DNA of 64,000 nt from Hermatobates lingyangjiaoensis (taxonomy: Eukaryota > Arthropoda > Insecta > Hemiptera > Hermatobatidae), in NCBI GenBank assembly GCA_026182355.1, contig JAPFBL010000572.1, positions 62,001 through 126,000 of the forward strand, in the 5' to 3' direction. Shown here in pieces: positions 1 through 10,494 of this stretch; position 1 is the first letter of the stretch, and every line of letters starts with the position of its first letter. A model generated the notes under the pieces. It saw only the letters and a list, made by a program, of their open reading frames with translations, made no database searches and was not told where the DNA came from. A program made the translations under genes and the position numbers.

Positions 1-128
1 CCGAGAGACGACGCACTCAGATTTATTCACCTCCCGCATGAATAAATCGAGTACCATGTGGGGATCGAACCGCGGTCCTATCAGTTCAGAGGAGAGTGCG
101 TTAACCACTGAGCTACCTGGCCCCTCAC
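1..128 (-). mobile_element. tRNA-derived SINE, partial at window edge
   Basis: Read on the minus strand this has a tRNA-like head: an A box (TAGCTCAGTGGTTAACGC) followed about 35 nt later by a B box (GGTTCGATCCCC). It continues into TCGATTTATTCATGCGGGAGG, the same body seen in the SINEs at 9223 and 53292. The body runs off the left edge of the window. It is a SINE head rather than a tRNA gene because the post-tRNA body is shared with the other two copies. The family name is not known to me. Confidence 0.8.
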
Positions 129-704
129 ATTTTAGTAACCTCTAATATAATCAGTCATAATTAAATAATCAGTTAGATACTAGCTATAAAATAATAAATT
201 CATAATTAAATAACTTGCATTATCAATATTATGTGAAAAGTATTATATCAATATCAAACTAAAAACAATCCCAAGTATTTAGTCTAATGACTCAGAATAT
301 GGTGATGTATTTCCCATTGAATGCTTTCTGACAATGTATTGGACAACTTTTTCAATCTATCTACAGTTTTATTGGACTTGAAGTTGACCATATTAGAGAA
401 GAGCAATTTATATATAAATATATATTCATTTAATTGTTTAATCATTTCAAAAAACGTCCTGAAAATTTCAAAGTTTCACTGTAAATCCCCTTTATTGTAA
501 TTTATGAATATTGAAACTTATTAAAATGAGTTTTCTATAGGCTAATTGTGAGTTCGGTTGGTTCAGTATGATGCATCTTATTCAAATGAAGTCATAAAAA
601 AGCCATCTATATAGCTAGATAGTCTTGTGATTCCATTAATTGTTAAGAATTCAGACACATATATTAAGGAAATATGTAGGCTTTATTAGTAAGTATAAAC
701 TAGT
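129..704. other. AT-rich DNA, nothing recognised
   Basis: No coding frame, tandem repeat or known transposon end is visible here apart from short AT runs. Confidence 0.5.
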
Positions 705-1035
705 ATCAATAATCAAACTGCAATAAGAAATGGGAAAAAAAGACTGCAATTTTTCAACCGTAACAAGTGATCTTCTCCAGTCAAAACCCAACTGAGACAC
801 CAGATGGAGAAACATCATGGTGTGGGGTTCAGAGGAGTCGGACTCTCCTCCGCTCCCTCCCACTCCTCTCAACCCTTCACCATGGTGTTCCTCCATCTGG
901 TGTTTCAGAGGGGTTTTGACTCTGAACAAGACCACTAGTTACGGTTGAATGATCGTAGTCTTTTTTTTACCATTTCATATTGTGGTTTGATCATTGATTG
1001 TTATTTCGCATGTTTATGTGAAATGTTGTTATATA
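705..1035. repeat. PLE family A tail, diverged inverted pair
   Basis: Two diverged family A tails face each other around position 844. Each arm includes the outer TTGTGGTTTGATCATTGATT-type end, the hammerhead-like segment and an inner hairpin block (CACCAGATG...CATCTGGTG). The arms include more of the 3' UTR than most A pairs here, including the CCTCCCACTCCTCTCAACCC block found upstream of the tails at 11650 and 18010. The ribozyme cores have mutations (for example CTGAACA on the plus arm). Confidence 0.7.
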
Positions 1036-1081
1036 TTTGTATGAATCAATGATCAAACCACAATAAGAAATGGGAAAACAA

Positions 1082-1124
1082 GACTAAGATCTTTCAACCG
1101 TAACAAGCGGTCTTCGTCAGAGTC
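1082..1124 (-). ncRNA. Hammerhead-like ribozyme motif, family A
   Basis: Same structure as the copy at 1148-1190, on the other strand. Stem I GACT/AGTC, core CTGACGA, stem II ACCG/CGGT, GAAA, the palindrome GATC, then TT before the predicted cut. All core positions that can be seen are intact. Activity is inferred. Confidence 0.6.
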
Positions 1125-1147
1125 AAAAACCCAACTGATGGGTTTTT

Positions 1148-1190
1148 GACTCTGACGAAGACCGCTTGTTACGGTTGAAAGATCTTAGTC
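1148..1190 (+). ncRNA. Hammerhead-like ribozyme motif, family A
   Basis: Order seen: stem I 5' side GACT (1148-1151), CTGACGA (1152-1158), a stem II region with ACCG/CGGT pairing (1159-1176), GAAA (1177-1180), GATC (1181-1184), TT (1185-1186), stem I 3' side AGTC (1187-1190). Stem I is fully complementary. This fits the type I hammerhead consensus CUGANGA...GAAA...UH. Stem III is a 4-nt palindrome without a loop, so one molecule could not form it and pairing between two copies is implied. Type I hammerheads with minimal stem III are known from PLEs. Self-cleavage of this copy is inferred. Confidence 0.65.
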
Positions 1191-1636
1191 TTGTTTTCCC
1201 ATTTCTTATTGTGGTTTGATCATTGATTGTTATTTCACGTGTTTATGTGAAAGCTTTTTATTTGTATGAATATTAAAAGAAGATACGTATCGAAAAGATT
1301 GATGTAAAATACCTTTTTAGTAATGTATCTGTTCCCCACATTTTAACTTTCCTTCAAAACATATGTAATGCAGTTATTTAAATTATGTATGATTGATATC
1401 CATTTTAAATTAGAAAAAAAATACCAAACAAATATTGACCATCTGATGGGTAATCGCATATGAGAGTAATTTAGTCATGGTATGTTCTGAAACTAAAATG
1501 ATAATTTCGACTCTACACAATCAAGTTAAACGATGTACTAGGTGACTTTGCCAAATCTATGAATAAATTACTTTCCTTTTCAATACAATTACACTCATTT
1601 GTATTAACTGCTCGGTTAACAATGAAAAAGTAAATT

Positions 1637-1697
1637 GTAAATTACCTATTTAGGTAATTTAAATATTAGCTATTTAAATTACCTAAATAGGTAATGT
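1637..1697. repeat. Palindromic hairpin
   Basis: Two arms containing ATTACCTATTTAGGTAAT-type sequence lie in inverted orientation around 1668. Each arm contains an 8-bp sub-palindrome (TTACCTA/TAGGTAA). This could be a small fold-back element, but no target duplication is seen. Confidence 0.6.
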
Positions 1698-1894
1698 TAA
1701 TGCTAAATTCTTCCAACTTATTGTGTACAAAAAAAAAGCCATCAATATCTCTGTTTGTATTAACATTTATTTGTTCATTGCAAAAATGTTATAATATATT
1801 TTTTGACTCTATAATTAACTGGCTACGCAAATAAATATAATATTCAACCACATTAAAAAACTAGTTTTGAAAAATTTAAAATAAATTAATTTTT

Positions 1895-1995
1895 CGTTGG
1901 CATATATTACAGTTGAAAATCTGTTTAAAAACATTATTACAAAAATAAAAATAAAAACAATTATGACCATAAAAACTCAATTTAGTATAAAATTT
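1895..1995. repeat. Dispersed repeat, copy 1
   Basis: About 100 bp including CATATATTACAGTTGAAAAT and CTCAATTTAGTATAA recur at about 4690-4790. The family is unknown. Confidence 0.6.
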
Positions 1996-2068
1996 CAATT
2001 TTTTTTATTTGTCAAAATTTTTTGTTAGCTTGTTATTATTATTATTTTTTTCTATTATCCCCTCGAAA

Positions 2069-2115
2069 TGCCGTCCCATGGAACGTGCCGCCCGGACGGA
2101 CTGCTAAGCCACTGC
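2069..2115. other. Short GC-rich block, possible SINE fragment
   Basis: A sharply GC-rich stretch of about 47 bp (contains GTGCCGCCCGGACGGACTGC) inside AT-rich DNA. On the minus strand it has an A-box-like TGGCTTAGCAGT. It is too short to assign. Confidence 0.25.
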
Positions 2116-2190
2116 TCTGAGTATTATAAAACAGAATGTTTATAAAACCTTATAATTTATGTAAGTTTACAGTTTATATGTTTCATTTTA

Positions 2191-2368
2191 ATTATGATGA
2201 ATTATAAAAAACATAATATTAAACAAAATTGAGAAGAGAATACGAATTATATTATGATGAATTATTAAAAACATAATATTAAACAAAAATGAGAAATGGA
2301 TACGAATTATATTATGATGAATTATGAAAAACATAATATTAAACAAAAATGAGAAGAGAATATTTCAT
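2191..2368. repeat. 60-bp tandem repeat, 3 copies
   Basis: ATTATGATGAATTAT recurs at 2191, 2251 and 2311, a period of exactly 60 bp, with only a few substitutions between copies. Confidence 0.9.
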
Positions 2369-2473
2369 GCAAGTGTTGCTAGACATCAGTTTATTGTGAG
2401 AGCAGTAGATCAGGGATATTAATAAGTTATTATCAGCGATAAGATATTAATAACAAACAATTTAAGAGATGCT

Positions 2474-2565
2474 CTTGATTTATATATATATATAAATGAA
2501 AAAATACAACAAATAGAAGAAGCGAGAAAACTTACTGGGTCGATATTTCGAACTGAAGTTCGTCG

Positions 2566-2568
<3 letters not shown>
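2474..2568 (-). repeat. PLE-tail fragment, D-like
   Basis: On the minus strand it reads ACGACGAACTTCAGTTCGAAA followed by TATCGACCCAG. This is a stem II hairpin (GAACT/AGTTC), GAAA and TATC, as in family D. The 5' core half is cut off by the adjoining (TA)n tract. Confidence 0.45.

Positions 2569-2621
<53 letters not shown>
2569..2621. repeat. (TA)n microsatellite
   Basis: Uninterrupted TA repeat between a D-like tail fragment and a B pair. Such tracts border most PLE tails in this window. Confidence 0.95.
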
Positions 2622-2625
<4 letters not shown>

Positions 2626-2638
2626 GGATAAACGGAAA

Positions 2639-2880
2639 GATGATCCAAACTGGACACAATAACAGTTCAAATTGAAGATAGGTAGCACAGGAAGTAAAAG
2701 AAACACACTTACAGTCTCAAATTTTCGTCTTCAAATTCAGAAGAAAAGAGAAAGGGAAAATTTTCTCTTTCTTATTTCTCCTGAAGACGGATTACCCGAA
2801 AATTTGAGTCTGTAAGTGTGTTGCTTTTACTTTCTGTGCTACCTATCTTCAATTTTAAACTGTTATATATATACCATGAT
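2639..2880. repeat. PLE-type tail family B, inverted pair
   Basis: A minus copy (to about 2763) and a plus copy (from about 2764) meet at a centre made of AAAATTTTC. Both arms contain ACACACTTACAG / CTGTAAGTGTGT and a block near GTGCTACCTATCTTCAATTT at the outer end. Attribution to a PLE rests on the hammerhead pattern and the same architecture as family A. No family B coding part is seen in this window. Confidence 0.65.
2778..2808 (+). ncRNA. Hammerhead-like motif, family B
   Basis: CTC (2778-2780), CTGAAGA (2781-2787), a short stem II region CGGATTACCC with GG/CC pairing, GAAA (2798-2801), then ATT giving the palindrome AATT, T, and GAG (2806-2808), which pairs with CTC. The core matches CUGANGA/GAAA. 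Stem II is weak, so activity is doubtful. Confidence 0.45.
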
Positions 2881-5282
2881 AAACGAGAAACGGTCTGGCA
2901 GGACAGATAACACTTAAAATAAACAGTGACACATTGACTGAAACATAACAAAAGACTCACTTTTCAATATTTCGACCGTAATGGCCGTATATATATATAT
3001 ACCTTATATGTGAATATAAATGGCACATTGGAAACTGTACTGGCTTTAAGGAGCCCTGTATGGATTAAACAATAATAGCTCCTTCTCAATGGATCTCCAA
3101 GTTTGATACAATTCAAGTGCAGAAAACAAAAAATAATAGAACAATTTATGTAGAAAAGACATTCATTTACAGCAGGCGACAATGAGAATGAAAATTACGT
3201 ACAACAGAATTCATTGATTACTAAGCACTGAATTCATTCAAGAAAAACAGGCAACTCTGATCCACCAGTCGAATGAATTGATGTTTTAAAATTATAGTGT
3301 GGGGATCCTATCTTAGAAATGTCAGGTCAGTGAACATGAAAACTATAACCTGCATTTTTTTTTTTAATAACTTATTAACAATTTCCTTAATCTTATACCT
3401 GTATTTTAATTTTTATATCCATGTCTATCAAGCATTTAGAATTGGTAATAAATATAAGTGTTTATAATAGTATATGAAACAAAAACACTTTCCATTATTA
3501 AAACGAAAGTGGATATTCAAAGAAAAAATTTTGTTGAAATAATTGACTACATACCTGATGCTTAACTGAAGCAAGTGAATAAATAATAAGAGGCATTAAA
3601 AAACTTATAAAAACTAAAATTAATAAACCGTTTTTTTTTTGATATTCCTTTGAAAGAAAGTTTGTTTTCTAAATACACAATTTTTTTTGTGTAAACAAAA
3701 TGAAACACTTAATTAAACGAGTTATTGTAAATATTATTATTTACTATCACAATAACTTTATTATATTCAAAATTATTTTATCATATATGATAAAGTAAAT
3801 ATTATATTTTATCATAAAATAAATAAAGTCCTGTACAGGTCTCCTTACATTATACGGATATAATGTAAGTATCCTGTTTTTAAATCTTTTTTTTTTCCTT
3901 TCGGTCTGCTTACTGTCTGGCAAACTGGTGATTCTTCTAATGGTTTATGTTTGTGAGGTCACCGAGATAGAACGCTAAATTGCAGTTATTAAGGTGGAGT
4001 AAAAGACGTCGAGAAAGACTTGCGATAACGTGATCCAATATTTTGATACCCTTCATTAGAGTAAATGGTTCACCTCTATGGCTAAGTGTTGACCTAAAGT
4101 GTTGAAACAGCTATATCAATAAGCAAATAGAAACAACAAAGGAAAGTTATATTAGAAAAAAAAACAGTTATAAAGTAAATCAGACGAAATATGAAGACAA
4201 AACAAATCATGCTGAAATAACTAGTTATAATGTTAAAAATAGTGAATAGTGTGGAATGGAATAACAATAATAGCGAAAACAAGTAATAATAAAATGAATA
4301 AATAAACCAGCGAGAGGTTTTCGGCAAGATATTGACTGTAGCTTATTATAGGTATACAAAGTAGATGAAGAAGATGGAATAAAAAGAAACACGTTAATAA
4401 CAGTGTCAAGCTGAAAAAAAGTCAGTGAAAAATATATAATAATTTCCATCCATCCTGGAATAGACCAGTACCTCAGTAGTTAAAGGTTGCTTCAATAATT
4501 GACGAGGATAGTAGGATTCTTAAAAAGGTTTAGAGGGAATCAATGAATATTAATATTATTGTGAATTTGATAAATGAAAATAGGCAGGATATAGTTATAG
4601 ATTCTTAAACTGAGAATTGTGGAATGTATTATAACGGTTGTTATAAAAATAAAAACAACCGTTTTAAAAAAAATTAAAAAAAAATTCAATTTTCATATAT
4701 TACAGTTGAAAATCTGTTTAAAAAGATTATTGTACAAATAATAAAAAAACTACGACCTTTAAAACTCAATTTAGTATAATATTTAAGATTTATGTTTTAT
4801 AAATGGTCTTTGTTAAGAATGGTAAAAGGTAATGATGAGTATTGGTAAGTTTTATGTGGATAGTGGTGGGGAAATACTAAGTTAAAACCAACGTCAAGGG
4901 AAAAAAATAATCTAACTGCAAACAAGTAATGTGATGCAAGGGCATACACATTTTCAAAGGGTTATTAGAATATGCCTATCTTTTGAACAGCATGGGGCTA
5001 AAGAAAAAAAGTGTCAGTATGAAAGGGTGTTTAGAAAAAGAAAGAATTGAATACTCTTCAAGAAAACCTGCTTTATTCTTGGTTTTTATATAATTAAATT
5101 AGCAAAGGAAAGGGGTCATTATCCACAGCAGTACTCATGGTTTTAAGGTAAAAACAAGCAACAAAACAAAAATCATTGTGATTTAAGAGAAAATCTACCA
5201 GTAAACTGGTTGAGGTGGAGGTTATGAGATACGTAATCAAGATAGTATCTCAGAGCATATACGCCTCCAGATTGACGAATAG

Positions 5283-5287
<5 letters not shown>
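2881..5287. other. AT-rich DNA with minor repeats
   Basis: No gene is recognised. 2940-3002 holds a decayed D-like tail fragment (TATTTCGACC on the plus strand) ending in (TA)n. About 4690-4790 is the second copy of the dispersed repeat at 1895. 3880-4090 is slightly more GC-rich but has no frame I can name. Confidence 0.5.

Positions 5288-5313
<26 letters not shown>
5288..5313. repeat. (TA)n microsatellite
   Basis: Uninterrupted TA repeat with no PLE tail directly next to it. Confidence 0.9.
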
Positions 5314-5763
5314 TAACTATAATAATAAGATGATCCAGAGTTACAGACAGAAAAAGATATTAGAAGAATTTAAAGAAATTTCCTTTAATTTGTTAATTGC
5401 TTCATTAATTTCTCAGCATCCATTATTTATTTGTTTTATTCACCATTTGTATTGTGTTATTATTCATAAAATATTCTCGTGATTACATCTTTTTTATTGT
5501 GTTTTGCTTCATTTTGCCTTCATGTCTCGTATCCTTCCTTTCATCTAGCTTTGAATGGTAATATGTCTGAAGTACTAAGTGCTTGTCAGTTGGTACTTGA
5601 GTACCCAAGCATTTCCCTCATCATTATCATAGATTTCATGACATTGAAATGAATTATGTCAGATTCTTTCTCAATGGGTTCCTCTTTATCTTGGGTTTAC
5701 TCTGTGATTTTATGTGTTGTTCATTCATGAAAAGTTTTATTTTATATACATATGTATATAAAA

Positions 5764-5853
5764 GTTGGGTTTTTGACTCTGACGAGGACCGCTTGTTGCG
5801 GTTGAAAGATCTTAGTCTTGTTTTCCCATTTCTTGTTGTGGTTTGAACATATG
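5764..5853 (+). repeat. PLE family A tail, solo
   Basis: Starts at GTTGGGTTTTTGACTCTGAC and ends at TTGTGGTTTGA. The hammerhead pattern is intact (CTGACGA, GAAA, GATC, TT, AGTC); stem II bases are changed (ACCG/CGGT kept, loop TTGTTG). It is one of the few A tails here without an inverted partner. Confidence 0.75.
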
Positions 5854-6516
5854 TATATATTATTGAAAATAACATCAGACTTCGTCTACATAATATAACA
5901 TATTTCCTATGTTAACATATCTCAAATGATCACTATTCATCTTCTGGATATGAACAACTTCTTGGGAGAATATTATTTCATTGATATAATTAAAGTAAAA
6001 ACCGGGGTGTGTTTTCCTTAAGTTTATAACATGCTGTCTCTTAATCCTGCCGAGTAAGAGGCCTTGCAATATAAGTGACTACCCTGGCTTTTTCTTTATA
6101 CATTCAAATAATTTTAAAATCTTATTTTTAATCTGATTATTTTATTATGGTTTCCGGTCTTTTTTTTACTTAGTAAAGCTCAATAATTAAAAATTTACCA
6201 ATTTCATTTGCTTTCTTATTCCACTGTTTATTTTTCCTTTTTCTAGTGTAAACTTGTAGGACAATTTCAGTTTATAAAATATAGTCGATACCAGTCTATT
6301 GATAAAAACAGTGCTGAGGTAAGAAATTTCAATAGAACCACAGAGTTGATGGACATCGTGTGTACACTAGATCGTTATCGCGATTAGGACTGACGTTTGT
6401 TGATTACTGTATTACTTTTATTATTACAATTTCTTTTGCGATAACTTCTATTGTGGACTTACTGTAAATATCAGTATATTGTTCATTAAACTCCACTATT
6501 TTTCTTGTAACCACAT

Positions 6517-6672
6517 ATTTCAAAATATTTATAATTAATATATTATAAAGACGCTTTATTAATACATTATTTCAAAATATTTATAATTAATATATTATAA
6601 AGACGCTTTATTAATACATTTTTTCAAAATATTTATAATTAATATATTATAAAGACGCTTTATTAATACATG
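6517..6672. repeat. 52-bp tandem repeat, 3 copies
   Basis: TTTCAAAATATTTATAATTA recurs with C at 6521, 6573 and 6625, a period of 52 bp. The copies are almost identical and include AAAGACGCTTTATT. Confidence 0.9.
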
Positions 6673-6796
6673 TACCTTCCTTAATTGGTCACAAATAATA
6701 AAATTTGAAATTCATTATATTATAGTTAATCTATTATTAATATATATGTATATATAATAAATAGTTGAATAAGTGATCATATTTTGATGAATTCTT

Positions 6797-6870
6797 TTTT
6801 TGGCAAGTTTTTCCAGGTTTCGAAATAATTATTATAAATCATAATTTTTGACTAGAAAAACTTGTCAAAA
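6797..6870. repeat. Short inverted repeat
   Basis: TTTTGGCAAGTTTTTCCAG on the left is the imperfect complement of CTAGAAAAACTTGTCAAAA on the right, with about 35 bp between. It may be a small MITE or a decayed PLE tail pair (GTTTCGAAATAAT lies in the spacer). Confidence 0.5.
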
Positions 6871-7000
6871 TAATGACTGCAACAGAATATGGTCAATCAT
6901 TCAACGAAACATGTTTAAATGAAGGACTACTCCCAAACTTTACAAATATATATTTCTGTATATTACATATTATGTTTATAAAGATTACGTACACAAACAC

Positions 7001-7025
7001 ACACGCACACACACACACACACATG

Positions 7026-7068
<43 letters not shown>
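7001..7068. repeat. (CA)n and (TA)n microsatellite
   Basis: CA repeat to about 7022 followed by TA repeat to 7068, directly outside the A pair. Confidence 0.95.
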
Positions 7069-7071
<3 letters not shown>

Positions 7072-7073
<2 letters not shown>

Positions 7074-7290
7074 AAGATTTCACATAAACACGTGAAACAA
7101 CAATCAATGATCAAACCACAATAAGAAATGGGAAAACAAGACTAAGATCTTTCAACCGTAACAAGCGGTCTTCGTCAGAGTCAAAAACCCAACTGAGTTG
7201 GGTTTTTGACTCTGAGGAAGACCGCTTGTTACGGTTGAAAGATCTTAGTCTTGTTTTCCCATTTCTTATTGTGGTTTGATCATTGATTAT
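7072..7290. repeat. PLE family A tail, inverted pair
   Basis: A minus copy (about 7072-7195, beginning AAGATTTCACATAAACACGT) meets a plus copy (about 7196-7290) at CAACTGAGTTG. Both hammerhead cores are intact; the plus one reads CTGAGGA. (TA)n lies on both sides. Confidence 0.8.
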
Positions 7291-7310
7291 ATATATATAT
7301 ATATATATAT

Positions 7311-7450
7311 GTTCAGAATTGAGGATAGATAGCACACAAAGTAAAGAAGCATATCTACAAACTCAAATTTTCGGGCAATCTGTCTTCAGGAGAAAAGGGA
7401 AAGGGAGACCAAGCACATTGTAGACGCAACGGCTAGTAACCCATATATAT
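7311..7450 (-). repeat. PLE-type tail family B, solo
   Basis: On the minus strand it reads through CTCCTGAAGACAGATTGCCC, GAAAATTTGAG and TTGTAGATATGC. Its inner end carries the TGCTTGGTCTCCC block also present in the B pair at 54425. The core CTGAAGA/GAAA is present. Confidence 0.65.
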
Positions 7451-8530
7451 ATCACAGTATAAAATGTGGAGATCATAATCAGTTTACTCCGTGACTTATT
7501 TTACAAGTTCTTGTGAACTTCAAGACTAATAAATATACCAAAACAAGTTTTGGTAAACTTTCAAATCGATGAAGACGAAAAATAATATCTGTATCTACTG
7601 TACAAAGATATTTAGCTTATGTTTTGGGAATATATAAATATCCTGGTAAAGCAAATAACCTTCCAATGAAAGTTACTCCTAGCAGTAATTAATGTTAAAG
7701 CAATGATTGAATTTTAAACTACACATTAGATATTTATTATAAAGGCACGGGGCTTGTTGAATTTTTAACGATTTTTACTGAAGCCTCTTTGAATTATTCA
7801 TAACCTGTCAATTTTTTATAGCCAGTTAAAGTCCCAGAAGAATCGACCATCTGATTTGTCTCTTCTTAAATCTTCATTGATTAGTTTCGAAATTTCTTTT
7901 TTTTTGTCTCCCAATTTATTTCATCCTTTCAATTCATTTTATTAGCATTATAACAGTTCATTTAACTTATTTCTTCTACAAACTAGAAAAATATTATTTA
8001 TATTTTCTTAACTCACTATATTGATAACTACAAAGTACTTTTGAAGGAGTTTTGTTAGGGGATTAACGAAGCTCTGACTAAACTGTTCAAAAATCTATCA
8101 TATACAATCTAATTATGCAGAATACAACGGATTATAATTTTCATAAATCTAATCTAGATATTAATTTGCATATATTATGTATTTCTGATTGAACCAAGTA
8201 ATTATCCTCTCACTACTGATTGATTCATCAATATATTTATAAATTAACTCTTCTTTCTATTTAATTTTTCCACAGTTGCATAATACTTTTCTAGTTTGTC
8301 ACTCTTTTCAAACTATTTTATGATGACTAACTATTTATATTTTTGGTTTAACTTATTATATAATACCTGTTGTGTTTTTTTGAGTAGGTATAAAAATTAT
8401 TTAATTTGAGAAAGTACTCATAGGCACTCAATTATATATGTATATTAACTAAATTCACAGAAGGAGCACTCATAAGAGTGACTCAATCGTCAGGTAGAAA
8501 TATTTGAGTAGCTGCAAAGACTAGTGTTCC
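7451..8530. other. AT-rich DNA, nothing recognised
   Basis: No coding frame or repeat I can identify. Confidence 0.5.
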
Positions 8531-8800
8531 CTGGTTTGTTTTTGGAGAGACTTATGCATTATACCTGATTGTAATGAGTTTTCGCTGGTTTGTTTTTGGA
8601 GAGACTTATGCATTATACCTGATTGTTATGAGTTTTCGCTGGTTTGTTTTTGGAGAGACTTATGCATTATACCTGATTGTAATGAGTTTTCGCTGGTTTG
8701 TTTTTGGAGAGACTTATGCATTATGCCTGATTGTAATGAGTTTTCGCTGGTTTGTTTTTGGAGAGACTTATGCATTATGCCTGATTGTAATGAGTTTTCG
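8531..8800. repeat. 54-bp minisatellite, 5 copies
   Basis: CTGGTTTGTTTTTGGAGAGA starts at 8531, 8585, 8639, 8693 and 8747. Copies differ at only one or two positions. Because 54 is a multiple of three, one frame stays open through all copies and encodes an 18-residue repeat (unit SFRWFVFGETYALYLIVM). I take this as chance: no promoter, splice context or homology supports translation. Confidence 0.9.
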
Positions 8801-8819
8801 TGATAACTTTTTTAAGTGT

Positions 8820-8985
8820 TAAGGAGATTAAGAAGAAGAGTTTTGCTAGGCTGGCAAACAGCACTAGGGTCGAAGCAAACAGTTGCTGTTTCCCAGCCGA
8901 AAAGAGCACTTTTTCTTCTCTTCATGACGACAACGTCGACAAATTGAAATGAGTTTTGTTGTTGTTTCTCTGTGTTCTTCTTATT
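8820..8985 (+). repeat. Decayed PLE-type tail, D-like
   Basis: Contains CTTCATGACGACAACGTCGAC, a decayed ATGACGA plus GAC/GTC stem, and TTTCTCTGTGTTCTT, the block following the motif in D-type tails. An inverted fragment (AACAGTTGCTGTT) lies upstream. Confidence 0.4.
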
Positions 8986-9222
8986 TAATACTTTGATAAG
9001 TTGTTCGAACAGGCTGTTTGATGTTTTGATTTATATTGTAAAACACATAGAAGAGAAATCTTTGCAGACAGAACTGACATAGCTTACTACAATACTTTAA
9101 CTCTGTTTGACATGAAGAAAGTAGTGATTGACTAGGTGACTATAGGGTGGCATATGAACAGATATTTCATTAAACAAATTACTGTTTTGTCTCTGTGTAA
9201 ATAAGTGAACAATCAACAACTA

Positions 9223-9542
9223 TAGTGGTCGACATGGTTAGCTCATTGCTAATGTGCTTGCCTCTGATTACGTACTTATGGGGTTCAAAATCCACTCTGG
9301 CTCTTGATTGATTTATTCATGTGGAAGGTGAATAATTCTAAGCACTTCACCCCTCGGAGAGGACGTTAAGCCGTCGGTCCCGAGCATGTACGATGTCAGG
9401 TAGTTGTTAAAGATCCCTACTCGAAATACCCTTGGCTTAGGCAAAATCATGACACCCAATATACAATCAGTCTTCTGTATGTGGTATCGCAAAGGGCCTA
9501 TGTTTTTTTTCCCTTTTGAGAACTGGCAATGCCACCTATGCT
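9223..9542 (+). mobile_element. tRNA-derived SINE, old copy
   Basis: Decayed A box (TGGTTAGCTCATTGCTAATG) and B box (GGGTTCAAAATCC), then the same body as the SINE at 53292: TTTATTCATG, CTCGGAGAGGA, GTCGGTCCCG, ACGATGTCAGG, TAGGCAAAAT and TGGTATCGCAAAGGGCC. AACAACTA on the left (9215-9222) and right (9543-9550) is a likely target-site duplication, which sets the ends. Confidence 0.85.
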
Positions 9543-9840
9543 AACAACTACTGGGAGGCTAAGTGAAAGAAACGACATCTGAATACCAATCTAGATAATG
9601 TTTATGAGGTAAAATTATTTATTAGGATCATCTTCAAGGAAATAAATGTTCATTCAGTATTTACAACCACTTGTGTTGTTGACAAATATTTTGAGAATTT
9701 TTTTATATTTTAGGTTTGCTTCCAGTGCCTTCTGGTTATGTTTAAAACAATATTGCGTATACATTATATGTGAGATACTGTTCTTTTTTTATGTCGACTA
9801 TATTGGTATAATCAAGTCCTCTTTTTTTCTGTTTCTTTAG

Positions 9841-9955
9841 GTGATAAGATGGCAGCCATATCCAGACGGAAGTCTTCATCATCAGCTAGACTTCTATCAT
9901 CAGCATTCTTCTGGTATCTCTTTGTACCTCTGGCTGTAGTTCAGCTCTTCTCCCT
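9841..9955 (+). CDS. Candidate host first coding exon (signal peptide)
   Basis: A pyrimidine-rich tract ending TTTCTTTAG precedes GTGATAAG and an ATG at 9849. The frame runs for 35 codons plus two bases to CCT|GTAAGA, a strong donor at 9956. The peptide begins MAAISRRKSSSSARLL and continues SSAFFWYLFVPLAVVQLFS. A short basic start followed by a hydrophobic stretch looks like a signal peptide or anchor. Base composition is clearly more GC-rich than the flanks. This suggests the 5' end of a secreted or membrane protein gene read to the right, with the next exon beyond a long intron. The protein is not recognised. Without RNA evidence chance cannot be excluded. Confidence 0.45.
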
Positions 9956-9960
9956 GTAAG

Positions 9961-10494
9961 AGACAAGGACAGCATCATCTCTCATCTCATTTAATAGGTC
10001 AATATCAAATTCAATTACTGTATTGAATTGCTTTGCATATTTAGTTATTTGTTCATGTTGAATTTACTTTTGTGTATAGCGATATATATTTAGCAATAGG
10101 TTCATTAAATAAACTACTTCCATAATGTATTTGGATATTAAGAAAATCTCATACTCACACGATTGTTGACAGTTTGGGTTATTACCGGTGTTAACTGAGA
10201 CATGCAACTCTCTAACTCAGACCTAACTCAAGGGTATTCAAAGGAAAATATGAACAAAAGTCATGTTGCATATATGGTATATCATGAAATGGACTTAATT
10301 AATATTACGTATATTATGAAATAGTTATATGTATAGTTTCAAAAATTGATGTCTAACACTTTAGACTGAACACCTTTGATACGAAAACAAAAGAAAGCCA
10401 TAAAAAGGTCTCAGTAAACCTATATCAAAATATCGTGAGCCGTGTCTGATACTTTCTGCATTCTTTCTTTTTGCCAAAGGTAATTGATATATAT
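9961..10494. other. AT-rich DNA, possible intron
   Basis: No feature seen. It would be intronic if the exon at 9841-9955 is real. Confidence 0.4.

Larger units (their letters stand above)
1049..1257. repeat. PLE family A tail, near-perfect inverted pair
   Basis: A minus-strand copy (about 1049-1138) and a plus-strand copy (about 1139-1257) of the family A tail meet almost directly, giving a palindrome of about 90 bp per arm. The plus copy extends further, through TGATTGTTATTTCACGTG. The same tail lies just downstream of a GIY-YIG endonuclease remnant at 17593-17910, which is why I assign it to a Penelope-like element. Confidence 0.8.

Noticed and set aside
1082..1190. Factor-independent terminators or a CRISPR array from the many inverted repeats
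   Set aside because: Eukaryotic context; the repeats are opposed retroelement tails, not evenly spaced direct repeats with unique spacers.
2419..2706. Open frames rich in Ile-Tyr (IYIYIY), here and at 6873, 37291, 48249, 51821, 54596 and 54796
   Set aside because: These are translations of (TA)n microsatellites joined to tail sequence; not genes.
8574..8822. Repeat protein of 82 codons
   Set aside because: It is the minisatellite read in frame; unit length divisible by three explains it.
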